Positions 18,440 through 26,806 are shown, counted from the stretch's first letter. The stretch: 50,413 bases of DNA from Hadarchaeum sp964343275 (GCA_964343275.1 CAYFIY010000006.1:1-50413), one strand, 5' to 3'. The notes: generated by a model from the letters alone, not told the origin. A program made the numbers and translations.

Positions 18440-18871
18440 TTGCACCCCATGGATTATATTCCGAAACATGCTTTTTTTTACTATGATAGCGAGATAAAGA
18501 AAACAGCGCTAAGATTGAAGCAACTTTTAGATGGCTTTGAATATATTGCAAAAATCTATGAAAAAGTTGCTTCCGAACTCACGGAATATTCGGAGTTTGT
18601 AAATGTTTTAGAATATATCACGGAACAAGATCACCTAGGATGCAGATTTTGCGTGGGCGGAGAAAATGGTGCTGCATGCATGCCAACTAATTGTACCATG
18701 ATCTAGTGTCCCGCAGAGAAGGGTCTATACTTTTGTTATCAATGTAATGAATTCCCATGTGTACTAATCATTTTTACCATGAAGAAAGTTAAAAATGAAG
18801 GAGTAATGGGCATCTGGCTCAGTTGTAATAAAAGGATGAAAAAAATTGGCACGGACAGATATCTCCAATAA
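18440..18871 (+). CDS. Cys-rich DUF3795-like protein with in-frame amber codon (candidate pyrrolysine protein)
   Basis: The reading frame opens at TTG 18440 (ATG at 18449 is an alternative), meets TAG at 18704-18706, and stays open for 54 further sense codons to TAA at 18869-18871. With readthrough the product is 143 aa with residue 89 as pyrrolysine. The part before the TAG (CRFC, then two more Cys) and the part after it (FCYQCNEFPC, then WLSCNKRMKKIG) together form one Cys-rich, Zn-finger-like domain. The family usually carries a Lys/Arg-type residue where the amber lies (recalled, not searched). A complete pyl system is encoded 2.7 kb downstream. The alternative is a nonsense-mutated pseudogene. 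Function unknown; it follows the importer genes. Confidence 0.62.
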
Positions 18872-19020
18872 AAGAAAAAAAAGCCAATGTACAAAGTTAA
18901 CTGGGGGCACACCCCAAAAAAAGTAAAAAAATATAAAAATAGTTAAAGACTTAAATAAAAAATATTAAAAATTGAAATCGAGATTGTAAGAGTTTATTAA
19001 ACGACCATGTCACTATTTTA

Positions 19021-20400
19021 ATGATGTACATCCCAAGAATCATCATCGCCGCGCCGTGGAGCTGCGCTGGAAAAACAACTGTAGCTACTGGGCTGATGGG
19101 TGCATTCAAAAGACAGGGCTTGAAGGTCCAACCATTTAAAGTGGGGCCCGATTTCATAGACACGAGTCATCACTGTACAATAACTGGAAAAAAATCTAGA
19201 AATCTTGATACATGGCTCACCTCCAAAGAATCTGTGTTGAGATTATTCAATAGGGCCTCGGGAAATGCGGACATCGCGATAATAGAGGGAGTAATGGGTT
19301 TGTATGATGGGATGGACGGGAGGAGCGATGCCACGAGTACCTCGGAGATGGCCAAACTGTTAAAAGCACCCGTAATTTTGGTGATGGATGTATTGAATTT
19401 TGCTAGGAGCGCGGCGGCATTGGCGATGGGGTGTAAAATATTTGATAAAAAAGTCCAGATAGCAGGGATAATCTTAAACAAGGTCACAAGCGCGAGACAT
19501 GCGCGGTGGGTCAAGGAGGCAATAGAAAGCAAAGCCAAAATTCCAGTTTTTGGACACTTGCTACTCAATAAATCATTAGTCATGCCGGAGAGACATCTCG
19601 GGCTAATTCCGTCTTGGGAAAAAGGGAAAATGGAAAAATTTTATAATAAATTAATCAAGGAAGTTAACTCGAGTATAAATCTTCGTGGAGTTCTGAAGGC
19701 CGCTAGAAAGGCCATTGACCTGCAAGCCCCAAGATTATTATATCCTGCGGAAAAAAAGGGACTTAAGATAGGCGTGGCATTTGATGAAGCTTTCAACTTT
19801 TATTATTGGGATAATCTCGACCTACTCAAAATACACGGAGCTGGTATTAAATTCTTCAGCCCAATCCACGACAAAAAGCTACCGGAGAACGTCGATGGAG
19901 TATATATGGGTGGCGGGTTTCCGGAAGTTTTAGCGAAGAAACTATCCAAGAACAGGAGCATGGTGAACAGCGTGAAAAGAGCAATCGAAGATGAAATGCC
20001 TTTCTATGCTGAATGTGGTGGACTAATGTACCTGATGGATTCAGTTGTTGACTTCGAAGGAGTCAAACATAAAATGGTTGGGCTGTTTAAAGGTCAAGCC
20101 CGCATGAGAGGCAGACTGGAAGCCCTAGAATACACTCTTGCCAAGGTATTATCTGATAATCCACTAAGTAAGAAGGGGAGCAAAATAAAAGGGCATGAAT
20201 TCCATTTTTCAATCGTGGACGGGCTGCCAAAACGATCTAAATTTGCATATAAAATGATCAATGGGAAAGGCATCATTGATAAAAAGGACGGTTTGCTAGC
20301 ACATAGATGCATATCTTCTTATATGCACTTGCACTTTGCCCAAAATCTTAAACTAGTTAAGAATTTTATGGATGCATGCGAAGTATACAAAAAATCTTAA
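19021..20400 (+). CDS. cbiA: Cobyrinate a,c-diamide synthase CbiA (or CfbB-like amidase)
   Basis: 459-aa glutamine-dependent amidotransferase of corrin biosynthesis. The N-terminal P-loop-type ATPase domain begins with APWSCAGKTT (Lys18) and includes GVMGLYDG. The C-terminal class I glutaminase has its nucleophile in YAECGGLMYLMD (about Cys332) and the His in KGHEFHF (about His392). It amidates the a and c side chains of cobyrinate. Supplying corrinoid fits a locus with at least four corrinoid proteins. Ni-sirohydrochlorin amidase CfbB of methanogens is homologous and cannot be fully excluded. The start is at adjacent ATG codons after an A/T-rich leader. Possibly co-transcribed with the MtaA-like gene that follows. 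Confidence 0.85.
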   Translation: MMYIPRIIIAAPWSCAGKTTVATGLMGAFKRQGLKVQPFKVGPDFIDTSHHCTITGKKSRNLDTWLTSKESVLRLFNRASGNADIAIIEGVMGLYDGMDGRSDATSTSEMAKLLKAPVILVMDVLNFARSAAALAMGCKIFDKKVQIAGIILNKVTSARHARWVKEAIESKAKIPVFGHLLLNKSLVMPERHLGLIPSWEKGKMEKFYNKLIKEVNSSINLRGVLKAARKAIDLQAPRLLYPAEKKGLKIGVAFDEAFNFYYWDNLDLLKIHGAGIKFFSPIHDKKLPENVDGVYMGGGFPEVLAKKLSKNRSMVNSVKRAIEDEMPFYAECGGLMYLMDSVVDFEGVKHKMVGLFKGQARMRGRLEALEYTLAKVLSDNPLSKKGSKIKGHEFHFSIVDGLPKRSKFAYKMINGKGIIDKKDGLLAHRCISSYMHLHFAQNLKLVKNFMDACEVYKKS

Positions 20401-20401
20401 G

Positions 20402-21442
20402 GTGAATAATATCAATTCAAGAGAAAGGTTCTCCGCAGCCGCAAAGGGCGAAATACCCGATATAGTGCCAACTGTTTATTACACACTCGGGGCAAGCAAG
20501 TACATCTTAGAGAACGCTAATCTAAGTTGGCAAGATGTTTTCTGGAACGCGGAAAAAATTTCCAATGTAATGCGCAAAGCCCATGAGCTGATACCTCACG
20601 ACAATGTCTGTTCATTCCTATCGCCAGCTTGTGGACTGGACGCCCTGGGGTTAAAGATAGAGTTCTCTAATGTGGAAGGGGCATATATTAACTATAAAAC
20701 TACCACTTTGAACTCCTGGGATGATTTGGAGAATCTTGAAGTCCCCGACCCAAAAAAAGATGGATCCATGCCCTCTAGAATAAAAGCTGCAGAGCTACTA
20801 AACGCAAAACTAGGAAATGAGCTAGCTGTTCTCGGCGGCTTCGGCGGAATAAGCACTTGGGCCATGGACTTGCGTGGAATAAAAAGCTTTGTAATAGACG
20901 CAAAAAGGAATCCCGAGTTCCAAAAAAGTTACATGGAGTTTTTAACGCAGTGTGCGATAGATTTCTGCGTGGCCCAGGTTGAGGCAGGATGTGACTGGAT
21001 AATAAGCGCAGAGGATGCCTTTGCCACCGAGGTACTGGACCCAGAAAGAGCCTGGAAGATCAATGGGATCCATACCAAGAAACTTGCCAATGCAATACAT
21101 AAGGCTGGAGCGGGATACATCCTGCACTGTTGTGGAAACGCCAAGTTAGCCCTAGAAAGAATGGTTGAGACTGGAGCCGATGTATTAAGCTTGGACAATG
21201 TGGAGTTATCCGAGACAAAAGAAAAGATTGGCAGTAAAGTAGCTTTAATGGGTAATATTAAACTGAAAACTTTAGTTTATGGTAAACCAGATGACGTAGA
21301 ACGTGAATGCGAAATTGCTATAAAAAAAGCATCGGAAAACGGAGGGTATATGCTCTCAAGTGGTTACATCTATCCAGCAATCACGCCCTTGACAAATATT
21401 CTGGCTTTGATTAAATCGGCTGGGGATTACGGGAGATATTGA
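20402..21442 (+). CDS. MtaA/MtbA-like methylcobamide:thiol methyltransferase (UroD fold)
   Basis: UroD-fold methyltransferase of about 346 aa with the N-terminal family signature NSRERFSAAAKGE and a Zn-binding HCCGN near residue 242. The third Zn ligand, a Cys in a GC.P context in most MtaA/MtbA proteins, is replaced: the segment reads LSSGYIYP. The family transfers methyl groups from methylcorrinoid to coenzyme M or a similar thiol. GTG at 20402 is preferred because it places the family N-terminus correctly; ATG at 20372 would lie inside cbiA. A decayed fragment at 28275-28467 is related to its C-terminus. It converges on the pyl operon. Confidence 0.78.
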   Translation: MNNINSRERFSAAAKGEIPDIVPTVYYTLGASKYILENANLSWQDVFWNAEKISNVMRKAHELIPHDNVCSFLSPACGLDALGLKIEFSNVEGAYINYKTTTLNSWDDLENLEVPDPKKDGSMPSRIKAAELLNAKLGNELAVLGGFGGISTWAMDLRGIKSFVIDAKRNPEFQKSYMEFLTQCAIDFCVAQVEAGCDWIISAEDAFATEVLDPERAWKINGIHTKKLANAIHKAGAGYILHCCGNAKLALERMVETGADVLSLDNVELSETKEKIGSKVALMGNIKLKTLVYGKPDDVERECEIAIKKASENGGYMLSSGYIYPAITPLTNILALIKSAGDYGRY

Positions 21443-21545
21443 TAGGATACTTCAATTGGCTGGACAAACTCCATTAACCATTCGACATCTCCATTTATTC
21501 TATCTTAATATATTTTCAAATCGCCGCCCCTGTAAAAAATTATGG

Positions 21546-22364
21546 CTACACTACTAACTCAACGGCCATGGTTGCCACACCAAGCTCCAGAAAATCGTGA
21601 ATTATGTTTTCACTTGGTATTTTTTTCAATGCATCGCGGTCAAATCCCAAAGGTATTGAAGGCACTGAAAACACCATTTCGCGGTCTATGAGATTAGATT
21701 TAATAAACCCTCTTTTTGGCCCGGATAGTAGAATAAGCCTAGACTTACTGAGACATTCCCTAAGAGAACTACAGGCGTGGACTCTTTCAGAAAAGCTAAA
21801 AAATGGTTCTCTGAGTTTTCGCTTATCTATATCAAAGGCATATATCATAGCACCTTTATCTTGGAGATATTCAACTGCTGCCCTCCCTACCCTTCCAATA
21901 CCGATAACGGATACTCTCTCCCCATTTATACCACCCGCCCTTAGCTCAAGCGCGGCGGCGTATGCCCTACCTGTGGCTTCACTATTATGGGATATTCTCA
22001 AGAGCTTTAGGTTGAAACCAGCGCAAAAATCATCATCTGCCGCGAAAATTATATTGGCCCCATCTGTAATGGCTTCTACCAATCCTTTCACATCAGAGCT
22101 AACGATTATTTTTGTTTTCAACCCCAGATATTCGGTTATGGATGCCATAGCCTCTGTGAATCCTTTTATTATTCCCTTGCCAGCAGTCATGGGAACCGCA
22201 GTGGACTTGTATCCTTGGAAAGCCTTCAGAAGATCCCCAGTAAACCCGGCAGCTCTTTTCGATGTTTCGGTAAGAGAAGCCCCAATTTTTAAATTGAGCT
22301 CTGCATCGAGGTGCTCCAAATTTTTAGGGATGTTTCGCACATCCTTGGGTGTTAACCTCGCCAT
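21546..22364 (-). CDS. pylD: Pyrrolysine biosynthesis dehydrogenase PylD
   Basis: Last enzyme of pyrrolysine synthesis: it oxidises the ornithyl-lysine isopeptide, which cyclises to the pyrroline ring. 272 aa, close to the usual 260. The C-terminal Rossmann part has the NAD motif GIGRVG at about 155-160, and the N-terminal part reads TPKDV..IP. It is encoded last in the pylT-Sn-Sc-B-C-D cluster, two bases after pylC. It terminates with TAG, followed two codons later by an in-frame TAA, so readthrough would add only pyrrolysine and one residue. Confidence 0.92.
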   Translation of the reverse strand: MARLTPKDVRNIPKNLEHLDAELNLKIGASLTETSKRAAGFTGDLLKAFQGYKSTAVPMTAGKGIIKGFTEAMASITEYLGLKTKIIVSSDVKGLVEAITDGANIIFAADDDFCAGFNLKLLRISHNSEATGRAYAAALELRAGGINGERVSVIGIGRVGRAAVEYLQDKGAMIYAFDIDKRKLREPFFSFSERVHACSSLRECLSKSRLILLSGPKRGFIKSNLIDREMVFSVPSIPLGFDRDALKKIPSENIIHDFLELGVATMAVELVV

Positions 22365-22365
22365 A

Positions 22366-23559
22366 CTATTCTACTATCCCAGGTGGAGATTTATCAACTA
22401 TCCCTGAAAGCCCATACTTATCAACTATTGAACAAAGCGCCTCAGCCATCCGTTCCTTCGCCCTGCTTAGATTTTTATCCTTGATCACAAGTGTAGCAAC
22501 GCGTTCTTCATTAACTTCTTTTTCTAATGGGAAATTTGTTATCGCTTCGTCAACACCAAAAAAGTCTCGCTCTAGTCTTAGCTCTGAAGCACGAGATAGA
22601 GAGTGCTCACCCACCACTTTCAGATCACTGTTGGAAATTTGCAAATGCTGATAAATCACAGCTTTCTCAGAGCCAAACTCAACCTTCGGGATTCTTCTCT
22701 CTCTAAATAATTTGTAGAGGAGTTCCACCATATTTAGCCCTACCGAGTGGTAAACTACCGTAGGAGTTTGACTAGGGAGCCGCGCGTTAATCTCTACGAC
22801 TTTAACGACTTCATCTAACGCAACTATTTGAATGTCAGTCAAGCCTATGAGCTTTAGTCCTTTTACAATTTTGTTACCAATTTCTATTATTTCATGCTTA
22901 ATTTTTCCACTTAACTTTGAAGGAACAAAAACCCTCTTACAACCAAAAGTCTGGTCGAACTCAAGCGTCGTAATCTGCAAAGGACAAGATGCGCCTGATA
23001 AACCATTAAGCTCCAAAGAGAGAAAACACCCTGATGTATATTCCTGAATCATGTGACGACTATCTATCCGGCGAACTCGGGTGACAGCATTTTTAAGTTC
23101 CTTGTGATTTCTGACCTTGTATATCGCTTTGCTGCCGCTTCTAGATACGGGTTTGACAATGAGGGGAAAAACTGCTTTAGGATAAAGCGCTGGATAGGGA
23201 ATACTTAATCTCTCAAAAAATTCTATAGTTGCCAACTTATCATTCGTTAATCTAAAAGCGTGATTGTCCTGGAGATATAAAATCCCAAGACTCCTACAAA
23301 TCTGCGCTAGGATATCCAGCCCATTAATATTTTCCAAAGCCGGAAGTACGGCATCCACTTGTGATAATATTTTCGCAGTCTCTTTTTTTTCTATTGATAT
23401 GTCAAGCTGATGAAAATCACCAGCGAATGGCAACGCAGGGGGATTTTTTTTTCTATCTATGAGAACTGTTTCAAACCCAGCTTTCTCGGCAAGGTAGAGG
23501 GCCTCTATACCTTGAAGTTCCCCTCCCACCACACATAGCTTTACTGACGCATACTTCAC
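22366..23559 (-). CDS. pylC: Pyrrolysine biosynthesis ligase PylC
   Basis: ATP-grasp ligase joining 3-methyl-ornithine to lysine through an isopeptide bond. 397 aa, near the family norm of about 365 plus a short extension. The N-terminal preATP-grasp Rossmann segment is KLCVVGGELQGIEAL, and the ATP-grasp core includes PLIVKPVSRSGSKA and a metal-binding VVEINARLPSQTP. The GTG start overlaps the pylB stop (GTGA), showing translational coupling. Ends in TAG; readthrough would continue out of frame into pylD. Confidence 0.93.
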   Translation of the reverse strand: MKYASVKLCVVGGELQGIEALYLAEKAGFETVLIDRKKNPPALPFAGDFHQLDISIEKKETAKILSQVDAVLPALENINGLDILAQICRSLGILYLQDNHAFRLTNDKLATIEFFERLSIPYPALYPKAVFPLIVKPVSRSGSKAIYKVRNHKELKNAVTRVRRIDSRHMIQEYTSGCFLSLELNGLSGASCPLQITTLEFDQTFGCKRVFVPSKLSGKIKHEIIEIGNKIVKGLKLIGLTDIQIVALDEVVKVVEINARLPSQTPTVVYHSVGLNMVELLYKLFRERRIPKVEFGSEKAVIYQHLQISNSDLKVVGEHSLSRASELRLERDFFGVDEAITNFPLEKEVNEERVATLVIKDKNLSRAKERMAEALCSIVDKYGLSGIVDKSPPGIVE

Positions 23560-24677
23560 CTTCTGAGGGACTCCTTCTTACTGTCAATCCATCGACGGTA
23601 AGTTTTCCTGTCGGCCGGCTCAAGACCCATACTTTTCAAGTGAGGTTTTATGCCATCGACAGTTCTAAGACCATTGTCAATATTCAGACATGTTTGGGCT
23701 ACACCCATAAGCCCAAATCCAGGGGGTATAAGCGAGGTGACAGCGTTTGCCCCGGCCATAAATCTTGCTTCTAGATTTCGGGCTCCGTCGATATCGCAAG
23801 AAGCGGGTATAATTCTGTCTTGATGAGTAAGCCTCAAAAGCGCTATAGCCTTCATCTCGTAGATAATTGGAGGTGCGAAACATCCCAATGGTATCTCCGC
23901 CCGGGGGGCAAACCCCATGGCCCTGACCTGGTGTGCCCCCAATCGTTTCATCTCAAAAGAGGAATCTACGATATCGTGTGGGGTTTCACCAACCCCAAGT
24001 AAAATACCTTCTTCGACAAGTAGCCCCTCCCTAGCTGCATTAACTTTTGCTTCCATTCTTTCATCATAGTCTTGCCCCTTTCGTAGTTTGGAGAAAAGGA
24101 CCCGGTTATGAGTTTCCTGGTAAAGGGCATACCAGTCCGCGCCTAGATTGCCTAGTTTTGAGAGAGCTTCGCGATTGAGAACGCCAGGAGAAACCATTAG
24201 AGAAACCTTGAATTCCTTTTTTATTATCTCACAAATGTCCAGGAGCAGTTTTGAACCCTTCTTCTCATGAATCAATGAATCTTCACCCATAGTTAGATCA
24301 ACTAGATGGACCCCTGAGTTTTCTAGTTCGGCTACTATTTCAACGACTTCGTGCAAGCTTTTCCTGTACCTCGGGATGTCATTGTTGGCCTTACGAAAGA
24401 AACAGAAAGTACAAGAATTTCGGCAGTAAGTTGAAAAATAGACAAACCCATAGAGGAATATTTTCCTTCCGAAGTGCAGTTCGCAAATTTTCCTAGCGGT
24501 TCGGAAAATAGCCAAGTTATTCCCAAATCCTTGAAGCGTCGCCAAATAGGACAGTTCTTCATAGGTCGGAATATCGCCGTCCAAGGCTCTATGCAAAATA
24601 TCACGGGCCTTATCCTCAGCCTCTGCATATTGGTCTCCGCGGTACTTTATTAACTTCTCAAAAAAGTTACTTGACAT
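23556..24677 (-). CDS. pylB: Methylornithine synthase PylB (radical SAM)
   Basis: Radical SAM mutase converting lysine to (3R)-3-methyl-D-ornithine. 373 aa. The cluster motif CxxxCxxC is visible as YCRNSCTFCFF (Cys85, Cys89, Cys92), followed by a BATS-type C-terminal domain. The ATG overlaps the pylSc end by 11 nt, and the TGA overlaps the pylC start. Member of a fully overlapping operon, so all biosynthesis and charging proteins are made together. Confidence 0.94.
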   Translation of the reverse strand: MSSNFFEKLIKYRGDQYAEAEDKARDILHRALDGDIPTYEELSYLATLQGFGNNLAIFRTARKICELHFGRKIFLYGFVYFSTYCRNSCTFCFFRKANNDIPRYRKSLHEVVEIVAELENSGVHLVDLTMGEDSLIHEKKGSKLLLDICEIIKKEFKVSLMVSPGVLNREALSKLGNLGADWYALYQETHNRVLFSKLRKGQDYDERMEAKVNAAREGLLVEEGILLGVGETPHDIVDSSFEMKRLGAHQVRAMGFAPRAEIPLGCFAPPIIYEMKAIALLRLTHQDRIIPASCDIDGARNLEARFMAGANAVTSLIPPGFGLMGVAQTCLNIDNGLRTVDGIKPHLKSMGLEPADRKTYRRWIDSKKESLRR

Positions 24678-25503
24678 CCATCCTACTCCCGTTCAAGTAT
24701 GTTAGGCTCCGTGAAATGTTGGCAACCGACCGATATCTACCTACTATCAAGGCAAGTCTTTCCACGCCGAAGCCTATTCCCACCCATGGGTCATTTATCC
24801 CCCAGTTTGCATCTATTGGTTTGGGACCTATGGCTGCTGAGGCGACTTCTATTTCTCCAACCTTGACATCTAATGTTTCGCCGTAGACTTCCGATTCTTT
24901 GATATTTACCTTAAAGCTTTCCAACCCTATGGCCTCCATCATGGAGTTGGTTATCTCCTTTAACTTCAGTTTAGGGTCGCCTTTGGGTGCCAGCTCTACG
25001 ATATTGAACATGGTAAATTCTTCCAAGTGTAGCGGACCTTTGGTGTCTTTCCGAAAGCAGGGGGCAACTTCAAATATCTTAACAGGCTTTTCGAGGACAG
25101 AGAGTCTATCCATGACCGCATAGAGGTTGGGAGCCAACATGGGTCTAAGGCAACGTTTGCCATCTACCCAGATAATCTGTCTCCATAAGGCGGTTTTTTC
25201 GCTTATCCCCATTCGCTCAATGGAAATACGTGGGATCATCGTAGGGGTTGTAACCTCGGAGAATCCCAAGTCCAAAGACGCACCTCTGAGCTTATCCTCG
25301 ACTATCCTAGTAAGATGTTTTTTCCCACTCCCAAGGTAGTCCCGCAATCCTACAACGTTTTGTCTAGTCAAATTTTTAACAAGCCTGTCAAAATCATCAT
25401 TTCTTTCGGCGTCTGTTTCAAAATCTTTGTCAATGAGTTGAGGGTCTGCGCCGATCTCCAACAATCTTTGCCTCTGTCCCACAGTAAATTTTATGTCAGT
25501 CAT
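24667..25503 (-). CDS. pylSc: Pyrrolysyl-tRNA synthetase catalytic subunit PylSc
   Basis: Class II aminoacyl-tRNA synthetase catalytic domain, 278 aa, corresponding to the C-terminal part of methanogen PylS. The sequence following residue 59 carries motif 2 (FEVAPCFRKD) and motif 3 (GIGFGVERL). Substrate-pocket residues by alignment to the Methanosarcina enzyme are Tyr128 (Y306), Asn167 (N346), Val169 (C348), Tyr207 (Y384) and Trp240 (W417). Thus the amide-recognising Asn and the lid Tyr are kept, while the usual Cys is Val. The N-terminal tRNA-binding domain is a separate gene, pylSn, directly upstream and overlapping by 4 nt. Confidence 0.94.
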   Translation of the reverse strand: MTDIKFTVGQRQRLLEIGADPQLIDKDFETDAERNDDFDRLVKNLTRQNVVGLRDYLGSGKKHLTRIVEDKLRGASLDLGFSEVTTPTMIPRISIERMGISEKTALWRQIIWVDGKRCLRPMLAPNLYAVMDRLSVLEKPVKIFEVAPCFRKDTKGPLHLEEFTMFNIVELAPKGDPKLKLKEITNSMMEAIGLESFKVNIKESEVYGETLDVKVGEIEVASAAIGPKPIDANWGINDPWVGIGFGVERLALIVGRYRSVANISRSLTYLNGSRMDVK

Positions 25504-25826
25504 TTCCGTGCACCCTTAGCCAATATAGCCTTTCGGTGTCGTAAATGTTCGTTTTTTATGATGGGGGTAACCTCATTAAGGATCTCTCTAGGTATGCTGC
25601 ATCGCTTACAAGTTTCTGAATAAATCATGTCTAGAAGCCATCGGGTTGCCCTCCCCCGCCGCGAATTTTTAACCCTTATTATTATATCGCAGCCCATAGC
25701 TAAGTCGAGGAACTTTCCAACTTGTTCTATATTCTTTACCTTGTGAAGGATTCTCTTTCTGGAAGAATATACTCCATAACATTTAATAATGGCTAAAAGA
25801 TCAGCTTTACGATTCAAAGTTTCCAC
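25500..25826 (-). CDS. pylSn: Pyrrolysyl-tRNA synthetase tRNA-binding subunit PylSn
   Basis: 108-aa basic protein equivalent to the N-terminal domain of fused PylS, which grips the T-arm and small variable loop of tRNA-Pyl. Recognised by the RVKNSRRGRATRWL block followed by a CKRC pair. It begins 8 nt after the tRNA-Pyl gene and overlaps pylSc (ATGA-type). Separate PylSn and PylSc are known in bacteria and some archaeal lineages; in those bacteria pylSn is usually at the far end of the cluster, whereas here it is first. Confidence 0.9.
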   Translation of the reverse strand: METLNRKADLLAIIKCYGVYSSRKRILHKVKNIEQVGKFLDLAMGCDIIIRVKNSRRGRATRWLLDMIYSETCKRCSIPREILNEVTPIIKNEHLRHRKAILAKGARK

Positions 25827-25834
25827 CTTCGGTA

Positions 25835-25903
25835 CGAGGGGTCAGGGAGTTGAACCCTGCTGTAAGGGGCTAGTTCCCTCATGGCCACCCCGGCCAACCC
25901 CCC
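25835..25903 (-). tRNA. pylT: tRNA-Pyl (CUA anticodon)
   Basis: 69-nt amber suppressor tRNA on the minus strand. A 7-bp acceptor stem (one G-U), a single T at position 8, a 4-bp D stem GGCC/GGCC with a 5-nt loop, one linker A, a 6-bp anticodon stem TGAGGG/CCCTTA with loop AACTAGC (anticodon complement at 25871-25873), a 3-nt variable loop CAG, a 5-bp T stem with loop TTCAACT, and discriminator G. The 6-bp anticodon stem, 3-nt variable loop and minimal D loop are the hallmarks of tRNA-Pyl. CCA is not encoded. The stem-loops pair without mismatch. Confidence 0.96.
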
Positions 25904-25928
25904 CTAGAAATCAGATATTTGTAATCGC

Positions 25929-25940
25929 ATTAATAACTTT
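25929..25940 (-). promoter_or_regulatory. pylT: Probable TATA box of the pylT-SnScBCD operon
   Basis: On the minus strand AAAGTTATTAAT lies about 26-37 nt before the first base of tRNA-Pyl, the spacing expected of an archaeal TATA box. It shares the 156-bp intergenic region with the divergent mtmC promoter. Confidence 0.5.
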
Positions 25941-26004
25941 GTCGTTCCGTATTGATTAGGATTGGCAATTTCACCTCGGCCGCAATCCTTCTGTTCATAC
26001 AATA

Positions 26005-26016
26005 GATATTTATCAG
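26005..26016 (+). promoter_or_regulatory. mtmC: Probable TATA box of mtmC-mtmB
   Basis: GATATTTATCAG lies about 45-55 nt before the mtmC ATG, giving a predicted start of transcription about 20-25 nt upstream of the gene. An AGGTG ribosome-binding site sits at 26050-26054. Confidence 0.4.
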
Positions 26017-26059
26017 TACAGATGTAAAATTCAAATCGTATCTATTTTAGGTGTGAATC

Positions 26060-26707
26060 ATGGCAAGGAAGGACGAAATTTTAGCAAAATTAAAAAATGC
26101 AGTTGAGACCCAAAATATTGACTTAGCTAAGGCTACGGCCCAAGAATCGCTCGATTCAGGGATGAATCCTTTAGAGGCAATAGAAAACGGTCTGGCAAAT
26201 GGGATGCAAACAATAAGCGACCTTTTCGACGATGCTAAGATATTCCTACCAGAAATTTTGATGTCAGCGGATGCCATGGAGGCAGCGCTGTTGATACTTG
26301 AGCCTAAAATGGTAGGAACGAGCGCAGAGAGCAGAGGAATCATAGTAATCGGCACCGTTGCGGGCGATATTCATGAAATAGGTAAAAATGTGGTATCGGC
26401 AATGCTAAGAGGGGCAGGATACAAAATCGTTGATTTGGGCAGAGATGTCCCTATAGAGAACTTCGTTGAGAAAGCCAAAGAGGTCAAAGCCCAGATGGTA
26501 GGTGCATCGGCGTTGATGAGTACAACACTGGCGGGTCAAAGAGAAATCATCAAAGGTCTGAAAGAGGCCGGCATTAGGGAGAATGTTAAAGTGATGTTCG
26601 GCGGGGCTCCATGCACTAAAGAGTGGGTAGAAAAAATAGGTGGGGATGCGTACTGTCCAAATGCTTCAGAAGCTACCAATATAGCGGCAGAGTTTATTCG
26701 TCGCTAA
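26060..26707 (+). CDS. mtmC: Monomethylamine corrinoid protein MtmC
   Basis: 215-aa methyl-carrying corrinoid protein. The helical cap domain spans residues 5-85 and the cobalamin domain 92-213, with GDIHEIGKN supplying the lower ligand His105 and MFGGAPC in the second nucleotide-loop region. It lies directly upstream of mtmB, so it should accept the methyl group of monomethylamine and pass it to an MtaA/MtbA-type methyltransferase. ATG with AGGTG upstream; ends in TAA. MtbC-like use with another methyltransferase cannot be excluded since the families are close. Confidence 0.88.
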   Translation: MARKDEILAKLKNAVETQNIDLAKATAQESLDSGMNPLEAIENGLANGMQTISDLFDDAKIFLPEILMSADAMEAALLILEPKMVGTSAESRGIIVIGTVAGDIHEIGKNVVSAMLRGAGYKIVDLGRDVPIENFVEKAKEVKAQMVGASALMSTTLAGQREIIKGLKEAGIRENVKVMFGGAPCTKEWVEKIGGDAYCPNASEATNIAAEFIRR

Positions 26708-26806
26708 TTATCCCATATCATTCCCACGTGCCTGACTCAGGTGAGGGCAACGTTGTAGATGTGGGGAACACTCAGATAACAAAAAGGAGGTGAGAAAATC
26801 GAGATA

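Noticed and set aside
18917..18932. Short GGGG-CACA-CCCC hairpin followed by A-run upstream of cbiA
   Set aside because: Only four pairs and no T-run on the coding strand; too weak to call a terminator or riboswitch. No cobalamin riboswitch signature was recognised.
21604..22407. Long open frame (267 codons) on the plus strand opposite pylD and the pylC end
   Set aside because: It is antisense to the well-supported pylD, has low-complexity hydrophobic/Ser-rich composition and no recognisable family or ribosome-binding site.
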